The translations under genes were made by a program, and so were the position numbers. The notes beneath the pieces were generated by a model that saw only the letters and a list, made by a program, of their open reading frames with translations, had not been told where the DNA came from and did not search any database. Shown piece by piece: positions 47,330 through 56,983 of a stretch of 60,155 nucleotides of DNA. How positions within the stretch are numbered: the stretch's first letter is position 1; each line of letters opens with the position of its first letter. Source of the stretch: Thalassolituus sp. (lineage in GTDB: Bacteria; Pseudomonadota; Gammaproteobacteria; Pseudomonadales; Oceanobacteraceae); assembly GCA_006212115.1 (NCBI GenBank), contig PDUK01000006.1, forward strand, positions 1-60,155. The letters are read 5' to 3'.

Positions 47330-47746
47330 ATGTCCTCTTCTGTTATCAAGGCGGGATTTATCGCCGCTGCCGTAGCGAATATCAGTGGTGTTCTGCTTTT
47401 TTCGAAAGGGCTGACTAACACGGTATTGATGGAAACAGACCCTGTGGTTATGTCGTCTTTCGGTCTGATTATGATCATGGTCTGGGGGCTGGCGTATCTC
47501 GCTGCGGCATTTACGCAGGCTAACCTGAAATGGTTTGCTGCTGCGTTTGCTGTTGAAAAGTTGGTTTACGTGATTTGCTGGTTAACCTGGATCAGTAGTC
47601 ATAGCCTAAGCGACGTATATCAGCAGGATCTATTCGCCGGTATTTTCTACGGTATTTATGGTGTAAATGATGCTGCATTTATGCTGTTTTTCGTGTGGGT
47701 ATATCTGAAGAGTGCCAAGGCACCGGTTGATACTGTCCGAACCTGA
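47330..47746 (+). CDS. Small four-TM membrane protein
   Basis: 138 residues with about four hydrophobic segments (about 7-25, 43-65, 68-88 and 100-125). I do not recognise a family. It starts six bases after the DUF2059 gene, so they are probably one transcript, and it converges on the TetR-family regulator gene across 52 bases that hold a 10-base inverted repeat. Confidence 0.7.
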   Translation: MSSSVIKAGFIAAAVANISGVLLFSKGLTNTVLMETDPVVMSSFGLIMIMVWGLAYLAAAFTQANLKWFAAAFAVEKLVYVICWLTWISSHSLSDVYQQDLFAGIFYGIYGVNDAAFMLFFVWVYLKSAKAPVDTVRT

Positions 47747-47768
47747 CGTATACAGCTTGTTCTCGGCG

Positions 47769-47800
47769 AAGCCTTCCTGCCAAATAGAGGAGGAAGGCTT
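47769..47800. terminator. Possible stem-loop terminator between convergent genes
   Basis: AAGCCTTCCT (47769-47778) and AGGAAGGCTT (47791-47800) are perfect complements around a 12-base loop. The right arm reaches the stop codon of the TetR-family gene. No T run follows in either direction, so strength is uncertain. Confidence 0.4.
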
Positions 47801-48443
47801 ACTTCCCGCTCTGCTCCTCAGAGCCAAAGTTATGTTTGATGGTGATAAAAAAGCTGTCGATCATATGTATCGCTTCTTTCTGAAAATCGATCACATCTGG
47901 CAAGATCAGCCAAAGATATATGATGCCAGTAAGCTGAATATGCAGGTGTGCAACTCCGCGCTCGATATCAAGGTCTTCTGGCAGTTGCCCTTTATTTACC
48001 GCCGCTCTTAGTGCCTTGCGGATACGCTCCGATCCATCCAGATAGTTCTGGCGGTGGCGCTCATTCAGTACTGCATTGGTTTCGGTTTGTTCGCACTTCA
48101 GGAACATAATTTCGAAACCACGACGGCGACGTGGGTCTCGCGCTATTTCTAAAGTCAGATATTCGAGTAATTCCCGAAAGCGGGAAAGTGGATCTACTTC
48201 GGCAGGGTCTTCAATCTGATCATGCAGATCATCAAGTGGGGCCAGCAAGCGGTCGACGATCGCCTGAAAAATGTCATCTTTGTTTTTGAAATGCCAGTAC
48301 ACAGCTCCGCGTGTCACACCTGCTTCTTTGGCAATGTCATTCAATGAGGACGCCGACACCCCCTTACGATGAAAAACCATCTCTGCCGCTTCGATCAGGG
48401 CCTCGCGTGTCTGCAGTGCTTCTTCTTTGGTACGGCGGGGCAT
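47799..48443 (-). CDS. acrR: TetR/AcrR-family repressor of the efflux operon
   Basis: 214 residues. The N-terminal helix-turn-helix, with DIAKEAGVTRGAVYWHFKNK, is AcrR-like; the C-terminal two-thirds are helical and would bind drug-like ligands. The gene is divergent from the AcrAB-type operon with a perfect 32-base palindrome in between, and E. coli AcrR binds a similar TACATACATT...AATGTATGTA site. It should repress acrAB and its own gene and be released by hydrophobic inducers. Alternative names are TtgR or MexR-group; the AcrR assignment is by similarity. Confidence 0.88.
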   Translation of the reverse strand: MPRRTKEEALQTREALIEAAEMVFHRKGVSASSLNDIAKEAGVTRGAVYWHFKNKDDIFQAIVDRLLAPLDDLHDQIEDPAEVDPLSRFRELLEYLTLEIARDPRRRRGFEIMFLKCEQTETNAVLNERHRQNYLDGSERIRKALRAAVNKGQLPEDLDIERGVAHLHIQLTGIIYLWLILPDVIDFQKEAIHMIDSFFITIKHNFGSEEQSGK

Positions 48444-48484
48444 GATGTGCTCACTGTGCTACGGATGACAACTCACTGTTTCAT

Positions 48485-48516
48485 ACTATACATACATTCG
48501 TGCATGTATGTATAGT
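48485..48516. promoter_or_regulatory. Perfect 32-base operator palindrome for the AcrR-like repressor
   Basis: Arms ACTATACATACAT (48485-48497) and ATGTATGTATAGT (48504-48516) are perfect complements around TCGTGC. The core closely matches the E. coli AcrR operator. It lies 42 bases from the regulator start and 36 from the acrA start, so it can control both promoters. Confidence 0.9.
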
Positions 48517-48551
48517 GACTCCTTTACCGTACCAGCAAACTGAGGTTTCTC

Positions 48552-49733
48552 ATGCGCACATCCATCCGTTTACCAGTATTGGCATTGGCGGCTTCTCTTT
48601 CCCTGGCTGGCTCGCTGACCGGCTGTGGTCAACAGTCTGGTCAACAGGGGGCGGGCGGACAGATGCCACCGCCTCAGGTTGGATTTGTCGAGGTGAAGGC
48701 TGAGCCGTTTACACTCGTCAATGAGCTACCCGGCAGAACCACACCGTATCAGATCGCAGAAGTGCGCCCTCAGGTGACCGGCATTATTGAAAAGCGTCTT
48801 TTTAAAGAGGGGGATCGGGTGAAAGCCGGTCAACCTCTGTACCAACTGGACGATAAGTTGTATCAGGCAACGCTTGCCAGTGCCGAGGCGGATCTTGCCA
48901 ATGCGGAAGCCAACCGCGAGTTGGCCAAGCTGACCGATGGTCGCTACAACAAGCTCAGTCAGTCAGAAGCGGTTAGTCAGCAAGAGCTGGAAGACGCTAA
49001 CGCTCAGCTGCGTGTTACCGAAGCTCAGGTAGCCGCAGCACAAGCCCGCGTTGATACGGCCCGCATCAATACCGAATACACCACGATCAAAGCGCCTATC
49101 TCCGGACGCATTGGTCGCTCCTCCCTTACTGCAGGTGCATTGGTCACAGCGAACCAGGCTGCTGCCCTGGTCACTATTCGTCAGCTCGATCCGATTTATG
49201 TCGACTTAACGCAGTCTTATGAAGAACTTCGCAGTCTGCGGGCGGCAATGGCCAATGGCGAGTTGGTGACAACAGGTGACGACAAAGCAAGTATCGAGCT
49301 GGCGTTACCTGATGGCACTGTCTACCCCCACAAAGGCACGCTGCAGTTCTCTGAATACGCGGTTGATGAACAAACCGGTACGGTTGCTTTACGTGCACTG
49401 ATCCCTAATCCGGATGGTGCGCTTTTACCGGGTATGTTTGTTCGCGCACGATTGCCTCAGGGAGAGCGTGAACATGCGATCGTCGTCCCTCAGAAAGGTA
49501 TTTCACGTGAGCCGAATGGCGCGGCCTCTGCGCTGGTTGTGGGCGAGAACAACATGGTTGAGAAACGCATCGTGAAAACTGAAAAAGCGGTGGGCGGAAA
49601 ATGGTTAATTAAATCGGGTCTTGAAGCCGGTGATAAATTAATCGTCGATGGTCTGCAGAAAATCCGGGTTGGTATTCCTGTGACACCGGTTGATACCAAT
49701 GCCGACGTTGCTCAGCAAGTCACGGAGGGCTGA
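48552..49733 (+). CDS. acrA: RND efflux periplasmic adaptor (AcrA/MexA type)
   Basis: 393 residues. A lipoprotein signal ends at the lipobox LTGC with C25 as the lipidated residue. The barrel-sandwich domain (PQVTGIIEKRLFKEGDRVKAGQPLYQLD, split here as RPQVTGIIEKRLF and GDRVKAGQPLYQLD), a coiled-coil hairpin (about 100-170), and the beta-barrel and MP domains follow. It links the pump to an outer-membrane channel. GAGG lies six bases before the ATG. It is followed after six bases by acrB. No tolC/oprM-type channel gene is adjacent. Confidence 0.93.
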   Translation: MRTSIRLPVLALAASLSLAGSLTGCGQQSGQQGAGGQMPPPQVGFVEVKAEPFTLVNELPGRTTPYQIAEVRPQVTGIIEKRLFKEGDRVKAGQPLYQLDDKLYQATLASAEADLANAEANRELAKLTDGRYNKLSQSEAVSQQELEDANAQLRVTEAQVAAAQARVDTARINTEYTTIKAPISGRIGRSSLTAGALVTANQAAALVTIRQLDPIYVDLTQSYEELRSLRAAMANGELVTTGDDKASIELALPDGTVYPHKGTLQFSEYAVDEQTGTVALRALIPNPDGALLPGMFVRARLPQGEREHAIVVPQKGISREPNGAASALVVGENNMVEKRIVKTEKAVGGKWLIKSGLEAGDKLIVDGLQKIRVGIPVTPVDTNADVAQQVTEG

Positions 49734-49739
49734 TTATTT

Positions 49740-52700
49740 ATGGCTCGTTTTTTTATTGACCGTCCTATTTTTGCCTGGGTAATCGCCATCATCCTGATGC
49801 TGGCGGGAACCCTGTCCATCGTGAATTTGCCTGTAGAGCAGTACCCAAAAGTGGCACCACCGCAGGTGCAGATTACTGCGACCTATCCCGGAGCCTCGTC
49901 TCAGGCGGTAGAAAACTCAGTGACTCAGGTCATTGAAGAGCAGATGAACGGCATTGATAACCTGCTGTACATGTCAGCGAGCAGTGACTCCTCTGGTAAC
50001 GCTCAGATCACATTGACGTTTGCAGCGGGTACAGACCCGGACATTGCGCAGGTTCAGGTGCAGAACAAACTGCAGATGGCGACACCCCGCTTGCCTCAAT
50101 CAGTGCAACAGCAGGGCGTGCAGGTTGCGAAGTCCTCGGACTCATTCCTGATGGTGATCGCCTTTACCTCAGAAGATGGCAGCATGAATCGTTCTGATAT
50201 CGCCGACTTTATTGGCGCGAACGTTCAGGACCCTATCTCCCGGGTTGAGGGTGTCGGTACGACCAGGCTGTTTGGCTCTCAATACGCCATGCGTGTCTGG
50301 CTAGACCCTAACAAGCTTAATGAATACAGCCTGACCCCGAACGATGTGACTTCTGCCATCAGTGTGCAGAACGATCAGGTTGCGGGTGGTCAGCTGGGTG
50401 GCACGCCTGCCATTGAAGGGCAGCAGATGAACGCCTCTATCGTAGTGCAGACACTGCTGGAGACGCCGGAAGAATTTGGACGCATTCTGTTGAAAGTGAC
50501 GTCCGATGGTTCGCAGGTGACGCTCTCTGATGTAGCCCGAATTGAACTCGGCTCTGAGTCGTATGAAGTGGCGGGTCGCTTTAACCGTAAACCTGCGGCC
50601 GGTCTGGCGATTACACTCGCGTCGGGCGCGAATGCATTGGATACCGCAAAAGCGGTAAAGGCGCGCTTGGCTGAGTTGGAATCGTTTTTCCCCGACAGCC
50701 TTGCGACCAGCTTCCCGTACGACACCACTCCTTTTGTTGAGATTTCCATCACCGAAGTGGTGAAGACTTTGTTCGAGGGGATCGCGCTGGTGTTCCTGGT
50801 CATGTATCTGTTCCTGCAGAACTTCCGGGCGACGTTGATTCCGACCATTGCAGTCCCTGTGGTGCTGTTGGGAACGTTTGCGGTGCTGTATGCCTTCGGT
50901 TACTCCGTTAATACGCTCACCATGTTTGGTATGGTGCTGGCGATTGGTCTGTTGGTTGACGATGCCATCGTCGTGGTGGAGAACGTTGAACGGGTCATGG
51001 CCGAAGAGGGTTTGGGGCCAGTCGAAGCGACACGTAAATCCATGGATCAGATCACGGGTGCACTGGTGGGTATTGCGCTGGTGTTATCGGCGGTATTTGT
51101 ACCTATGGCCTTCTTCCCGGGCTCTACCGGGGCAATTTATAAGCAGTTCTCCATCACCATTGTGTCGGCCATGGTGTTGTCTGTGTTTGTTGCTCTGATT
51201 CTGACGCCTGCACTGTGCGCCACCATGTTGAAACCTCACAGTGGTGATCATCAGACCAAAACCGGCTTCTTCGGTTGGTTTAACCGTACCTTTGAAAAGG
51301 CCACGGCGGGTTATAAAAATCGCGTCAACAGCACCATCATGCACTGGGGACGTTACGTCTTTATATATATTGCGATTGTCGGTGTGCTTATCTTCAGTTT
51401 TATGCGTTTGCCGAATGCATTCCTGCCAGAAGAAGATCAGGGCATGCTGATTGCCCTGGTACAGCTGCCTGTCGGCTCTTCTCAGGAGCAAACCGTGGAA
51501 GTGCTTAAGAAGATTGAAGACCACTTCCTCGACAATGAATCTGATGCTGTGCAGTCAATGTTCGCGGCGGCTGGCTTCAGCTTTTCCGGACGTGGCCAGA
51601 ATTCAGGGATTGCCTTTATCCGTCTGAAAGATTGGGAAGAGCGTGATCTTGAGAAAGACGGTGTTCAGGCAATTGTTGGACGCGCATGGGGCGCTTTTTC
51701 TCAGATCCGTGAAGCCTTTGTATTTGCGATTAATCCACCTGCGATTCCTGCATTGGGTGTCGCCAGTGGCTTTAACTTCCAGCTACAGGATCGCGGCGGC
51801 TTAGGCCATGAAGCACTGATGGGCGCTGCATTCCAGGTATTGGGGCAGGCGAACCAGCATGAGCGCATGACTCAGGTACGCTACAACGGTCTGCCGGATG
51901 CGCCTCAATACGATCTTCAGGTGGATCATCAGAAAGCGTTGGCGATGGGCATCCCGGTATCGGAAATCAACAGCACTATGGCGGTGGCCTGGGGCTCCAG
52001 CTATGTGAATGATTTCCTCGATCGTGGTCAGATCAAACGAGTGTACGTTCAGGCCGACGCCCCGTACCGGATGTTGCCGGACGACATTACTGACTGGTAC
52101 GTGAGAAACACAGGCGGTGAAATGGTTCCGTTCTCCAGCTTCTCCGAAGGTGAGTGGACGTACGGTGCGCAGCAGTTGCAGCGCTATAACGGTGTGTCTT
52201 CAATTAACATTCAGGGGAACGCTGCACCGGGATTCAGTACCGGTGAGGCAATGGCAGCCATGGAAGAAATTGCAGCTAAGTTACCATCTGGTTTTGGTTT
52301 CGAGTGGACTGGTCTGTCCTTCCAGGAAACGCAGGCCGGTAACCAGGCGCCGCTTCTGTATGCGTTGTCCTTGCTGGTGGTGTTTTTATGTCTGGCGGCA
52401 CTCTATGAGAGCTGGTCGGTTCCTTTCTCTGTTATGTTGATCGTGCCTCTGGGTATTATCGGTGCAGTATTGGCCGCGCAATTACGCGGGTTGGGCAACG
52501 ACGTGTTCTTCCAGGTTGGTCTGCTTACGACGATTGGTCTGTCATCGAAAAACGCCATTCTGATCGTGGAGTTTGCCAAAACGTTGGAGGAGCAGGGTAA
52601 ATCACTGCTCAATGCAACGCTTGAGGCGACCCGGATGCGTCTCCGTCCGATTCTCATGACATCCCTCGCCTTTGGTTTAGGTGTGACACCTCTGATGCTC

Positions 52701-52847
52701 AGCTCAGGAGCAGGTTCTGGTGCGCGTCATGCGATTGGTACCGGTGTGTTTGGAGGGGTGGTTGCTGCAACGGTTCTGGCGATCTTCTTTATCCCGCTCT
52801 TTTATGTTCTGGTACGCAGAATATCTGGGGTCAAGTTGAACGGCTAA
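49740..52847 (+). CDS. acrB: RND multidrug efflux transporter (AcrB/MexB type)
   Basis: 1035 residues, the usual HAE1 length. The start [21 protein letters not shown], split here as [13 protein letters not shown], the proton-relay pair D407-D408 in [14 protein letters not shown], and FPEED-like LPEEDQG with the two large periplasmic loops are standard. It exports hydrophobic drugs, dyes and bile-salt-like compounds by proton antiport as a trimer. Its last 17 bases overlap the convergent deoxyribosyltransferase gene, and its terminator lies inside that gene. Confidence 0.97.
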   Translation: MARFFIDRPIFAWVIAIILMLAGTLSIVNLPVEQYPKVAPPQVQITATYPGASSQAVENSVTQVIEEQMNGIDNLLYMSASSDSSGNAQITLTFAAGTDPDIAQVQVQNKLQMATPRLPQSVQQQGVQVAKSSDSFLMVIAFTSEDGSMNRSDIADFIGANVQDPISRVEGVGTTRLFGSQYAMRVWLDPNKLNEYSLTPNDVTSAISVQNDQVAGGQLGGTPAIEGQQMNASIVVQTLLETPEEFGRILLKVTSDGSQVTLSDVARIELGSESYEVAGRFNRKPAAGLAITLASGANALDTAKAVKARLAELESFFPDSLATSFPYDTTPFVEISITEVVKTLFEGIALVFLVMYLFLQNFRATLIPTIAVPVVLLGTFAVLYAFGYSVNTLTMFGMVLAIGLLVDDAIVVVENVERVMAEEGLGPVEATRKSMDQITGALVGIALVLSAVFVPMAFFPGSTGAIYKQFSITIVSAMVLSVFVALILTPALCATMLKPHSGDHQTKTGFFGWFNRTFEKATAGYKNRVNSTIMHWGRYVFIYIAIVGVLIFSFMRLPNAFLPEEDQGMLIALVQLPVGSSQEQTVEVLKKIEDHFLDNESDAVQSMFAAAGFSFSGRGQNSGIAFIRLKDWEERDLEKDGVQAIVGRAWGAFSQIREAFVFAINPPAIPALGVASGFNFQLQDRGGLGHEALMGAAFQVLGQANQHERMTQVRYNGLPDAPQYDLQVDHQKALAMGIPVSEINSTMAVAWGSSYVNDFLDRGQIKRVYVQADAPYRMLPDDITDWYVRNTGGEMVPFSSFSEGEWTYGAQQLQRYNGVSSINIQGNAAPGFSTGEAMAAMEEIAAKLPSGFGFEWTGLSFQETQAGNQAPLLYALSLLVVFLCLAALYESWSVPFSVMLIVPLGIIGAVLAAQLRGLGNDVFFQVGLLTTIGLSSKNAILIVEFAKTLEEQGKSLLNATLEATRMRLRPILMTSLAFGLGVTPLMLSSGAGSGARHAIGTGVFGGVVAATVLAIFFIPLFYVLVRRISGVKLNG

Positions 52848-53382
52848 GTCGAATCAGCACTTCCTCAAAGGCTGTCATCGAAAAGATGGCGGCCTTTTTT
52901 TGTGCGAGCACAAAATGACCACCGGCGGCGGCAATACCTCCGTCGATCATCAGATTGTCGTGTAAATCAAACTCTTCAATTTTCAGACCATCGCGGTCAC
53001 ATAATGTCCCGGCCTGCTGCGATGCGGATGGCCCGCAAAGTGAGAGCAAGCGATCTTGATAGAGCTCGGGGTCATTACTGTAGCCGTGGATGGCTTTGCC
53101 GAGACCGCGTGCGAGACCCAATTCATAAACGGTACCGACATCGGCACTGGCACCCCGGAAGGGGCTGAGATTTGCAATCACCAGATCGGAGTCGGCGATT
53201 AGGCGTTCGTTTTCGCGGCTGATCAACAGACCGGTTTCGACAGGTGATGAGGAAGGCGTAATTTCATTGTCGAGGGGGAATATGCCCTCAAAACCATAGT
53301 GCTGGCAGAGGGACTTTTTGCGGGCACCCAGCTCGATGGCATCAGGCGCGAAAACCTCGGGGCCCGCAAGGTAGATCTTCAT
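52831..53382 (-). CDS. Nucleoside 2-deoxyribosyltransferase-family protein
   Basis: 183 residues. [11 protein letters not shown] opens the fold, and [33 protein letters not shown] (split here as [14 protein letters not shown] and [11 protein letters not shown]) is the family core, with E87 as the predicted nucleophile and D81 nearby. These enzymes move deoxyribose between bases or hydrolyse nucleotides or NAD-like compounds. It starts six bases after the ART-fold gene, so the two form a pair. Its 3' end overlaps acrB by 17 bases on the opposite strand. Confidence 0.88.
   Translation of the reverse strand: MKIYLAGPEVFAPDAIELGARKKSLCQHYGFEGIFPLDNEITPSSSPVETGLLISRENERLIADSDLVIANLSPFRGASADVGTVYELGLARGLGKAIHGYSNDPELYQDRLLSLCGPSASQQAGTLCDRDGLKIEEFDLHDNLMIDGGIAAAGGHFVLAQKKAAIFSMTAFEEVLIRLSRST
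52867..52899 (+). terminator. Rho-independent terminator of acrAB, inside the deoxyribosyltransferase gene
   Basis: AAAGGCTGTCATC and GATGGCGGCCTTT pair over 13 positions including two G-U pairs, with a GAAAA loop and a run of seven T. It lies about 20 bases after acrB stop, within the 3' coding end of the convergent deoxyribosyltransferase gene. Confidence 0.85.
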
Positions 53383-53388
53383 CCGCGA

Positions 53389-53955
53389 TCAGGACGCGTC
53401 TTCGCTGACGACACTGATTTTCTCAGCAGGGATATCGTCATAGCTGTAGCCCAGACCCAGTTTTTCCAGGTATGTTTCTCGCGGCAGCTTCAGAGGGTTG
53501 GATTCGTCAATCCAGTCGATGCCTTTCTTCTCGTACACTTCTTTCAGCATAGTGATGTAGGTGTTCGACGGTTCCAGCAAGATCGCAGTTCCACCAACGT
53601 CCGGTGTTACTTTGGCCGGAGACGATATTTTCAGGACAACGGCTTCTTCTTCTTTGCGGAAATACAGATTACGGGTGTGCGCCTTGCGCGCTGCCCAGAA
53701 GTAGGCCAGTTCTTTACTTTGAGTCAGGAACACGGGTTCGCTGGATTCGAACTGTCGATTTCCAATCGTACCGAGCGTGCCTTGTTCACGAGCTGCGGTC
53801 TCTGAATCACCGCCACCTTTCAGACCGTCCTTCAGGATGGCGCTCACCAGTCCGGATGACGTCCCGTGGTACCAGTCATCGCTGGTCGCAAAACCGCTGT
53901 CGCTAAGCAGTTGCTCAGCGTCTTTGAGATAGTCAGGGGTGGTAATATCGCTCAT
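53389..53955 (-). CDS. ADP-ribosyltransferase-fold protein of unknown function
   Basis: 188 residues. YHGTSSGLVSAILKDGL (29-45), then PVFLTQSKELAYFWA (74-88) and near the end IPAEKISVV (about 175-183) follow the order of motifs in ART-superfamily proteins such as Tpt1/KptA and DarT-like proteins: a YHGTS strand, a FLT strand followed by a helix, and an IPxxxI strand. No clear catalytic Glu was placed. No signal peptide. It is paired with the nucleoside deoxyribosyltransferase gene six bases downstream. A role in modifying or clearing nucleotides or RNA ends is possible; no toxin-antitoxin evidence was found. Confidence 0.6.
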   Translation of the reverse strand: MSDITTPDYLKDAEQLLSDSGFATSDDWYHGTSSGLVSAILKDGLKGGGDSETAAREQGTLGTIGNRQFESSEPVFLTQSKELAYFWAARKAHTRNLYFRKEEEAVVLKISSPAKVTPDVGGTAILLEPSNTYITMLKEVYEKKGIDWIDESNPLKLPRETYLEKLGLGYSYDDIPAEKISVVSEDAS

Positions 53956-54042
53956 GATTCAACCATTTCACTAAAGAAAAATTAGAAATTTCGGAGGCGG
54001 AGTATACCAGCTTATGTGCGTCATCGCGCTATACTCGCGCCC

Positions 54043-55278
54043 ATGAAAACCTTTATCGCTATTGGCTATGTTTGGCCGGAACCCAACTCGTCTGCCGCGG
54101 GCAGCCGCATGATGCAGATACTGTTATTGATGCAGAAATCTGGCTTCCGGGTGGTGTTTGCTTCGCCAGCAGAGGACAGTGCTCACGCGATTGATCTCGA
54201 AAGCATCGGCATCGAGAAACACTCGATACGTTTGAACTGCAGCTCTTTCGACGAATGGGTTCGTGCTCAGTCTCCAGATGTGGTCATGTTCGACCGTTTT
54301 ATGATGGAAGAGCAGTTTGGCTGGAGGGTTGAGAAGCATGTCCCAGATGCCCTGCGGTTGTTGGATATGGAAGACGTACACTGCCTGCGCGATGCCCGCC
54401 ACAGGGCGGTAAAGGCTGGTCGGAACCTGTCGACCGATGACTGGCATACGGATATGGCGTTTCGCGAAATCGCGTCCATCCTTCGTTGTGACCTGACTCT
54501 GGTGATCTCGGAATTTGAGATGGATTGGCTTCAGGATCATTTCCCCATTCATGCATCAAAACTCCTGTACACGCCGTTTATGGTGAACTCAGCCGATGCC
54601 GAAGGGCAGTCCCGGCGATTCGCCGATTTGGACTTTGAGGTCCGCGACGGATTTGTGTCCATCGGGAATTTCCGTCATGCCCCCAATTGGGATGCGGTAT
54701 TGCAGTTACGTGAAATCTGGCCAGACGTTCGTCGTCGTTTGCCCGATGCAGAGTTGAACGTGTATGGCGCGTACCCTCCGAAGAAGGCCATGCAACTGGA
54801 TAAGCCAGAGTTGGGTTTTCGCGTGCGTGGATGGGCCAGTGACGCTTATCAGGTGATTGCAGAAGCAAAAGTGATGCTGGCGCCTCTGCGGTTTGGTGCT
54901 GGTCTCAAGGGAAAGCTTCTTGATGCCATGCTGGTGGGCACACCGGCGGTGACGTCGTCACTCGGTGCAGAAGGAATGTACGGGGATTGTGATCAGGCTG
55001 CGGTGGTGGCAGATGATCGCGACGCGTTTATCGACGCGGCAGTGCAACTCTACTCTTCTCGTTCAGAGTGGAAATCTCGCTCCGCTGCCGGGTACAAATT
55101 GGCCATCGAACGGTTTAATGACGCCGATCATGGCCCAAATATAACGGCGACAATTGATCGTCTCTGTGTTGGCCTTGAAAGACACCGTAGACAAGACTTT
55201 GTTGGTGGTATGCTTCGCCACCACAGCCTCAAGAGTACGCAGTATATGTCGCAATGGATTGAGGCGAAAAATAAGTAA
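54043..55278 (+). CDS. GT4-type glycosyltransferase
   Basis: 411 residues from the ATG at 54043. The C-terminal Rossmann half has FVSIGNFRHAPNWDAV, the segment ELNVYGAYPP, FRVRGWASDAYQVIAEAKVMLAPLRFGAGLKGKLLDAM (split here as VRGWASDAYQVIAEA and APLRFGAGLKGKLLDAM) and GTPAVTSSLGAEGM, typical of GT-B enzymes of family 4. The N-terminal half begins IAIGYVWPEPNSSAAGSRM. It should transfer a sugar from a nucleotide donor; the acceptor is unknown. A TATACT ends seven bases before the ATG, with no ribosome-binding site, so the message may be leaderless. A longer GTG start at 54016 is not favoured. Confidence 0.82.
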   Translation: MKTFIAIGYVWPEPNSSAAGSRMMQILLLMQKSGFRVVFASPAEDSAHAIDLESIGIEKHSIRLNCSSFDEWVRAQSPDVVMFDRFMMEEQFGWRVEKHVPDALRLLDMEDVHCLRDARHRAVKAGRNLSTDDWHTDMAFREIASILRCDLTLVISEFEMDWLQDHFPIHASKLLYTPFMVNSADAEGQSRRFADLDFEVRDGFVSIGNFRHAPNWDAVLQLREIWPDVRRRLPDAELNVYGAYPPKKAMQLDKPELGFRVRGWASDAYQVIAEAKVMLAPLRFGAGLKGKLLDAMLVGTPAVTSSLGAEGMYGDCDQAAVVADDRDAFIDAAVQLYSSRSEWKSRSAAGYKLAIERFNDADHGPNITATIDRLCVGLERHRRQDFVGGMLRHHSLKSTQYMSQWIEAKNK

Positions 55279-55305
55279 TAAACGATACGTCATCAGGGGA
55301 AAAAG

Positions 55306-55620
55306 ATGCAGTTATCGTACAAAGCACTGATCAGTTTGTGGACCTCCGCACTACTGCTCATCTCGCCGTTTTTACTGATTGTGTTTGCCAGTGCAGTCAG
55401 CGAGATTCTGGGGTGCGACCTTATGTACTCAGTGGGTGGTTCCTGTCATATCGGTGACATCAATGTTGCCGACTTGCTGTACGGGTTATCACTGATGGGG
55501 TGGACACTTCTGGTTGGCGTGCCACTCGGGCTGATTCTTGCGCCAACATGTTGTATCTGGTGGTTCCACTGCATGAGAAAAGAACGGGCACATCGTCCGA
55601 GCAGGGCGACGCATATCTGA
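55306..55620 (+). CDS. Small two-TM membrane protein
   Basis: 104 residues. AGGGGA lies six bases before the ATG. Two hydrophobic segments (about 9-35 and 55-85) frame a short loop with two Cys residues; further Cys residues occur near the second segment. A basic tail follows. No family recognised. It starts 27 bases after the glycosyltransferase gene. Confidence 0.65.
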   Translation: MQLSYKALISLWTSALLLISPFLLIVFASAVSEILGCDLMYSVGGSCHIGDINVADLLYGLSLMGWTLLVGVPLGLILAPTCCIWWFHCMRKERAHRPSRATHI

Positions 55621-55754
55621 TACATGAGAACTTTACAGACAGGTGTAAAGTATCTTATGGTGTCGGATAAATGGGGTTAACCTCCTGATCAAACACCAGA
55701 GTCTGCTTTCATTACGACGGCGCTCGGTGAGTAAAATAATAACAGGACAACAAT

Positions 55755-56867
55755 ATGAAGCGTTTATTCGCTACAGCCGTATGCGCTGTATCCACTTTTA
55801 TTTCTGCTGCAACTCTGGCTGCTGATACAGACACTCTTCGTGCAACCGCTATGGACACGAAACTGCCTAAGGCTGAGCGTGTCGCTGCGATCAAAGCGAT
55901 GTACCCGGAGATGCTGAACGAAGACGGCAGTATCCCAGCCCGCCGCATCTGTGTATGGGATATCGCCGGTAAGAACGGCCCGATTTACAATGCCGCAGTA
56001 GACCAGACGGCTCAGTTGATGGAATGGGGCATCTCCATCGAACTGGACGCCTACACCAGTGAATCGGTTCTGACTGAAGAATTGAAAGCCGGTATGTGTG
56101 ACGCAGCACTGTTTACCGGTTTGCGTGCACGTCTGTTTAACCGTTATACCGGCACCATCGACGCTATTGGCGCGGTTCCAAGCCGGGATCACATGAAGCT
56201 GCTGATGCAGGCGATTACCAGCCCTAAAAACTCCGAGCGCATGCTGGATGGCCAATACGTCGTGATGGGTTATGCGCCAATGGGGGCAGCCTACATCTTC
56301 GTGAACGACCGTAAGATCAATACCCTGGCGAAAGCGGCGGGTAAGCGCGTTGCTGTACTTGATTACGATCTGGTGCAGGCCGAAATGGTATCGCAGATCG
56401 GTGCTAACCCAGTTCCGACCGCGCTGGTGAACGCAGGTACTAAGTTCAACAACAAGATTGTCGACGTTCTCGCTGCGCCACTGGCTGCTTACCAGATTAT
56501 GGAGTTGTACAAAGGACTCGGTGATAACGGGGGGATCGTCGACTATCCGTTCTCACAGATCACTCTGCAGTTGGTGGGACGTGCGGATAAGTTTCCGAAT
56601 GAACTGGCTCAGCTGGTACGTGAGGATTTCCTGACGCGCTTCGATAAGATCGAAAAGCTGGTTAAGGCTCAGGAAGGTGAGATCCCTGAGCAGTACTGGA
56701 TTGAAATCCCGGATGATGACAAAGCGGAGTATCAGGTCATGATGCAGGAAGCGCGTATCCAATTACGTGAGCGCGAGTATTATGATGCCGATATGCTGAA
56801 ACTGCAGCGCAAAGTACGTTGTAAGTTTGAACCCGGTCACTTTGAGTGTGCAAACCCAGTCGAATAA
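55755..56867 (+). CDS. Periplasmic solute-binding-like protein (AdeT type)
   Basis: 370 residues. A signal peptide ends near LAA (about 21-23). The mature part starts with RRICVWDIAGKNGPIYNAAVDQTAQLMEWGI (split here as ICVWDIAGKNGPIYN) and includes LKAGMCDAALFTGLRARLFN and a C-terminal CKFEPGHFECANP, so four cysteines in all. This looks like the AdeT/TRAP-substrate-binding-like family described in Acinetobacter, whose link to aminoglycoside resistance is debated. No transporter genes adjoin it, so its ligand and partner are unknown. A terminator follows. Confidence 0.65.
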   Translation: MKRLFATAVCAVSTFISAATLAADTDTLRATAMDTKLPKAERVAAIKAMYPEMLNEDGSIPARRICVWDIAGKNGPIYNAAVDQTAQLMEWGISIELDAYTSESVLTEELKAGMCDAALFTGLRARLFNRYTGTIDAIGAVPSRDHMKLLMQAITSPKNSERMLDGQYVVMGYAPMGAAYIFVNDRKINTLAKAAGKRVAVLDYDLVQAEMVSQIGANPVPTALVNAGTKFNNKIVDVLAAPLAAYQIMELYKGLGDNGGIVDYPFSQITLQLVGRADKFPNELAQLVREDFLTRFDKIEKLVKAQEGEIPEQYWIEIPDDDKAEYQVMMQEARIQLREREYYDADMLKLQRKVRCKFEPGHFECANPVE

Positions 56868-56885
56868 GGCTCGGTTCTGCTATCC

Positions 56886-56910
56886 AAAAGCCCAGCATTG
56901 CTGGGCTTTT
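56886..56910 (+). terminator. Rho-independent terminator
   Basis: An 11-base perfect stem (AAAAGCCCAGC, 56886-56896, complement 56900-56910) with a 3-base loop and a following T run, about 20 bases after the solute-binding-like gene. Confidence 0.93.
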
Positions 56911-56983
56911 TTGTGTCCTTCGTTTGAGTGGAGCATGATTCTGGCTCGCTACTACCTACCACTCACCACTAAGAGGCTTATGG

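Noticed and set aside
48485-48516. Stem-loop terminator reading of the acrR-acrA palindrome
   Set aside because: It sits between divergent promoters, has no T run, and matches an AcrR operator.
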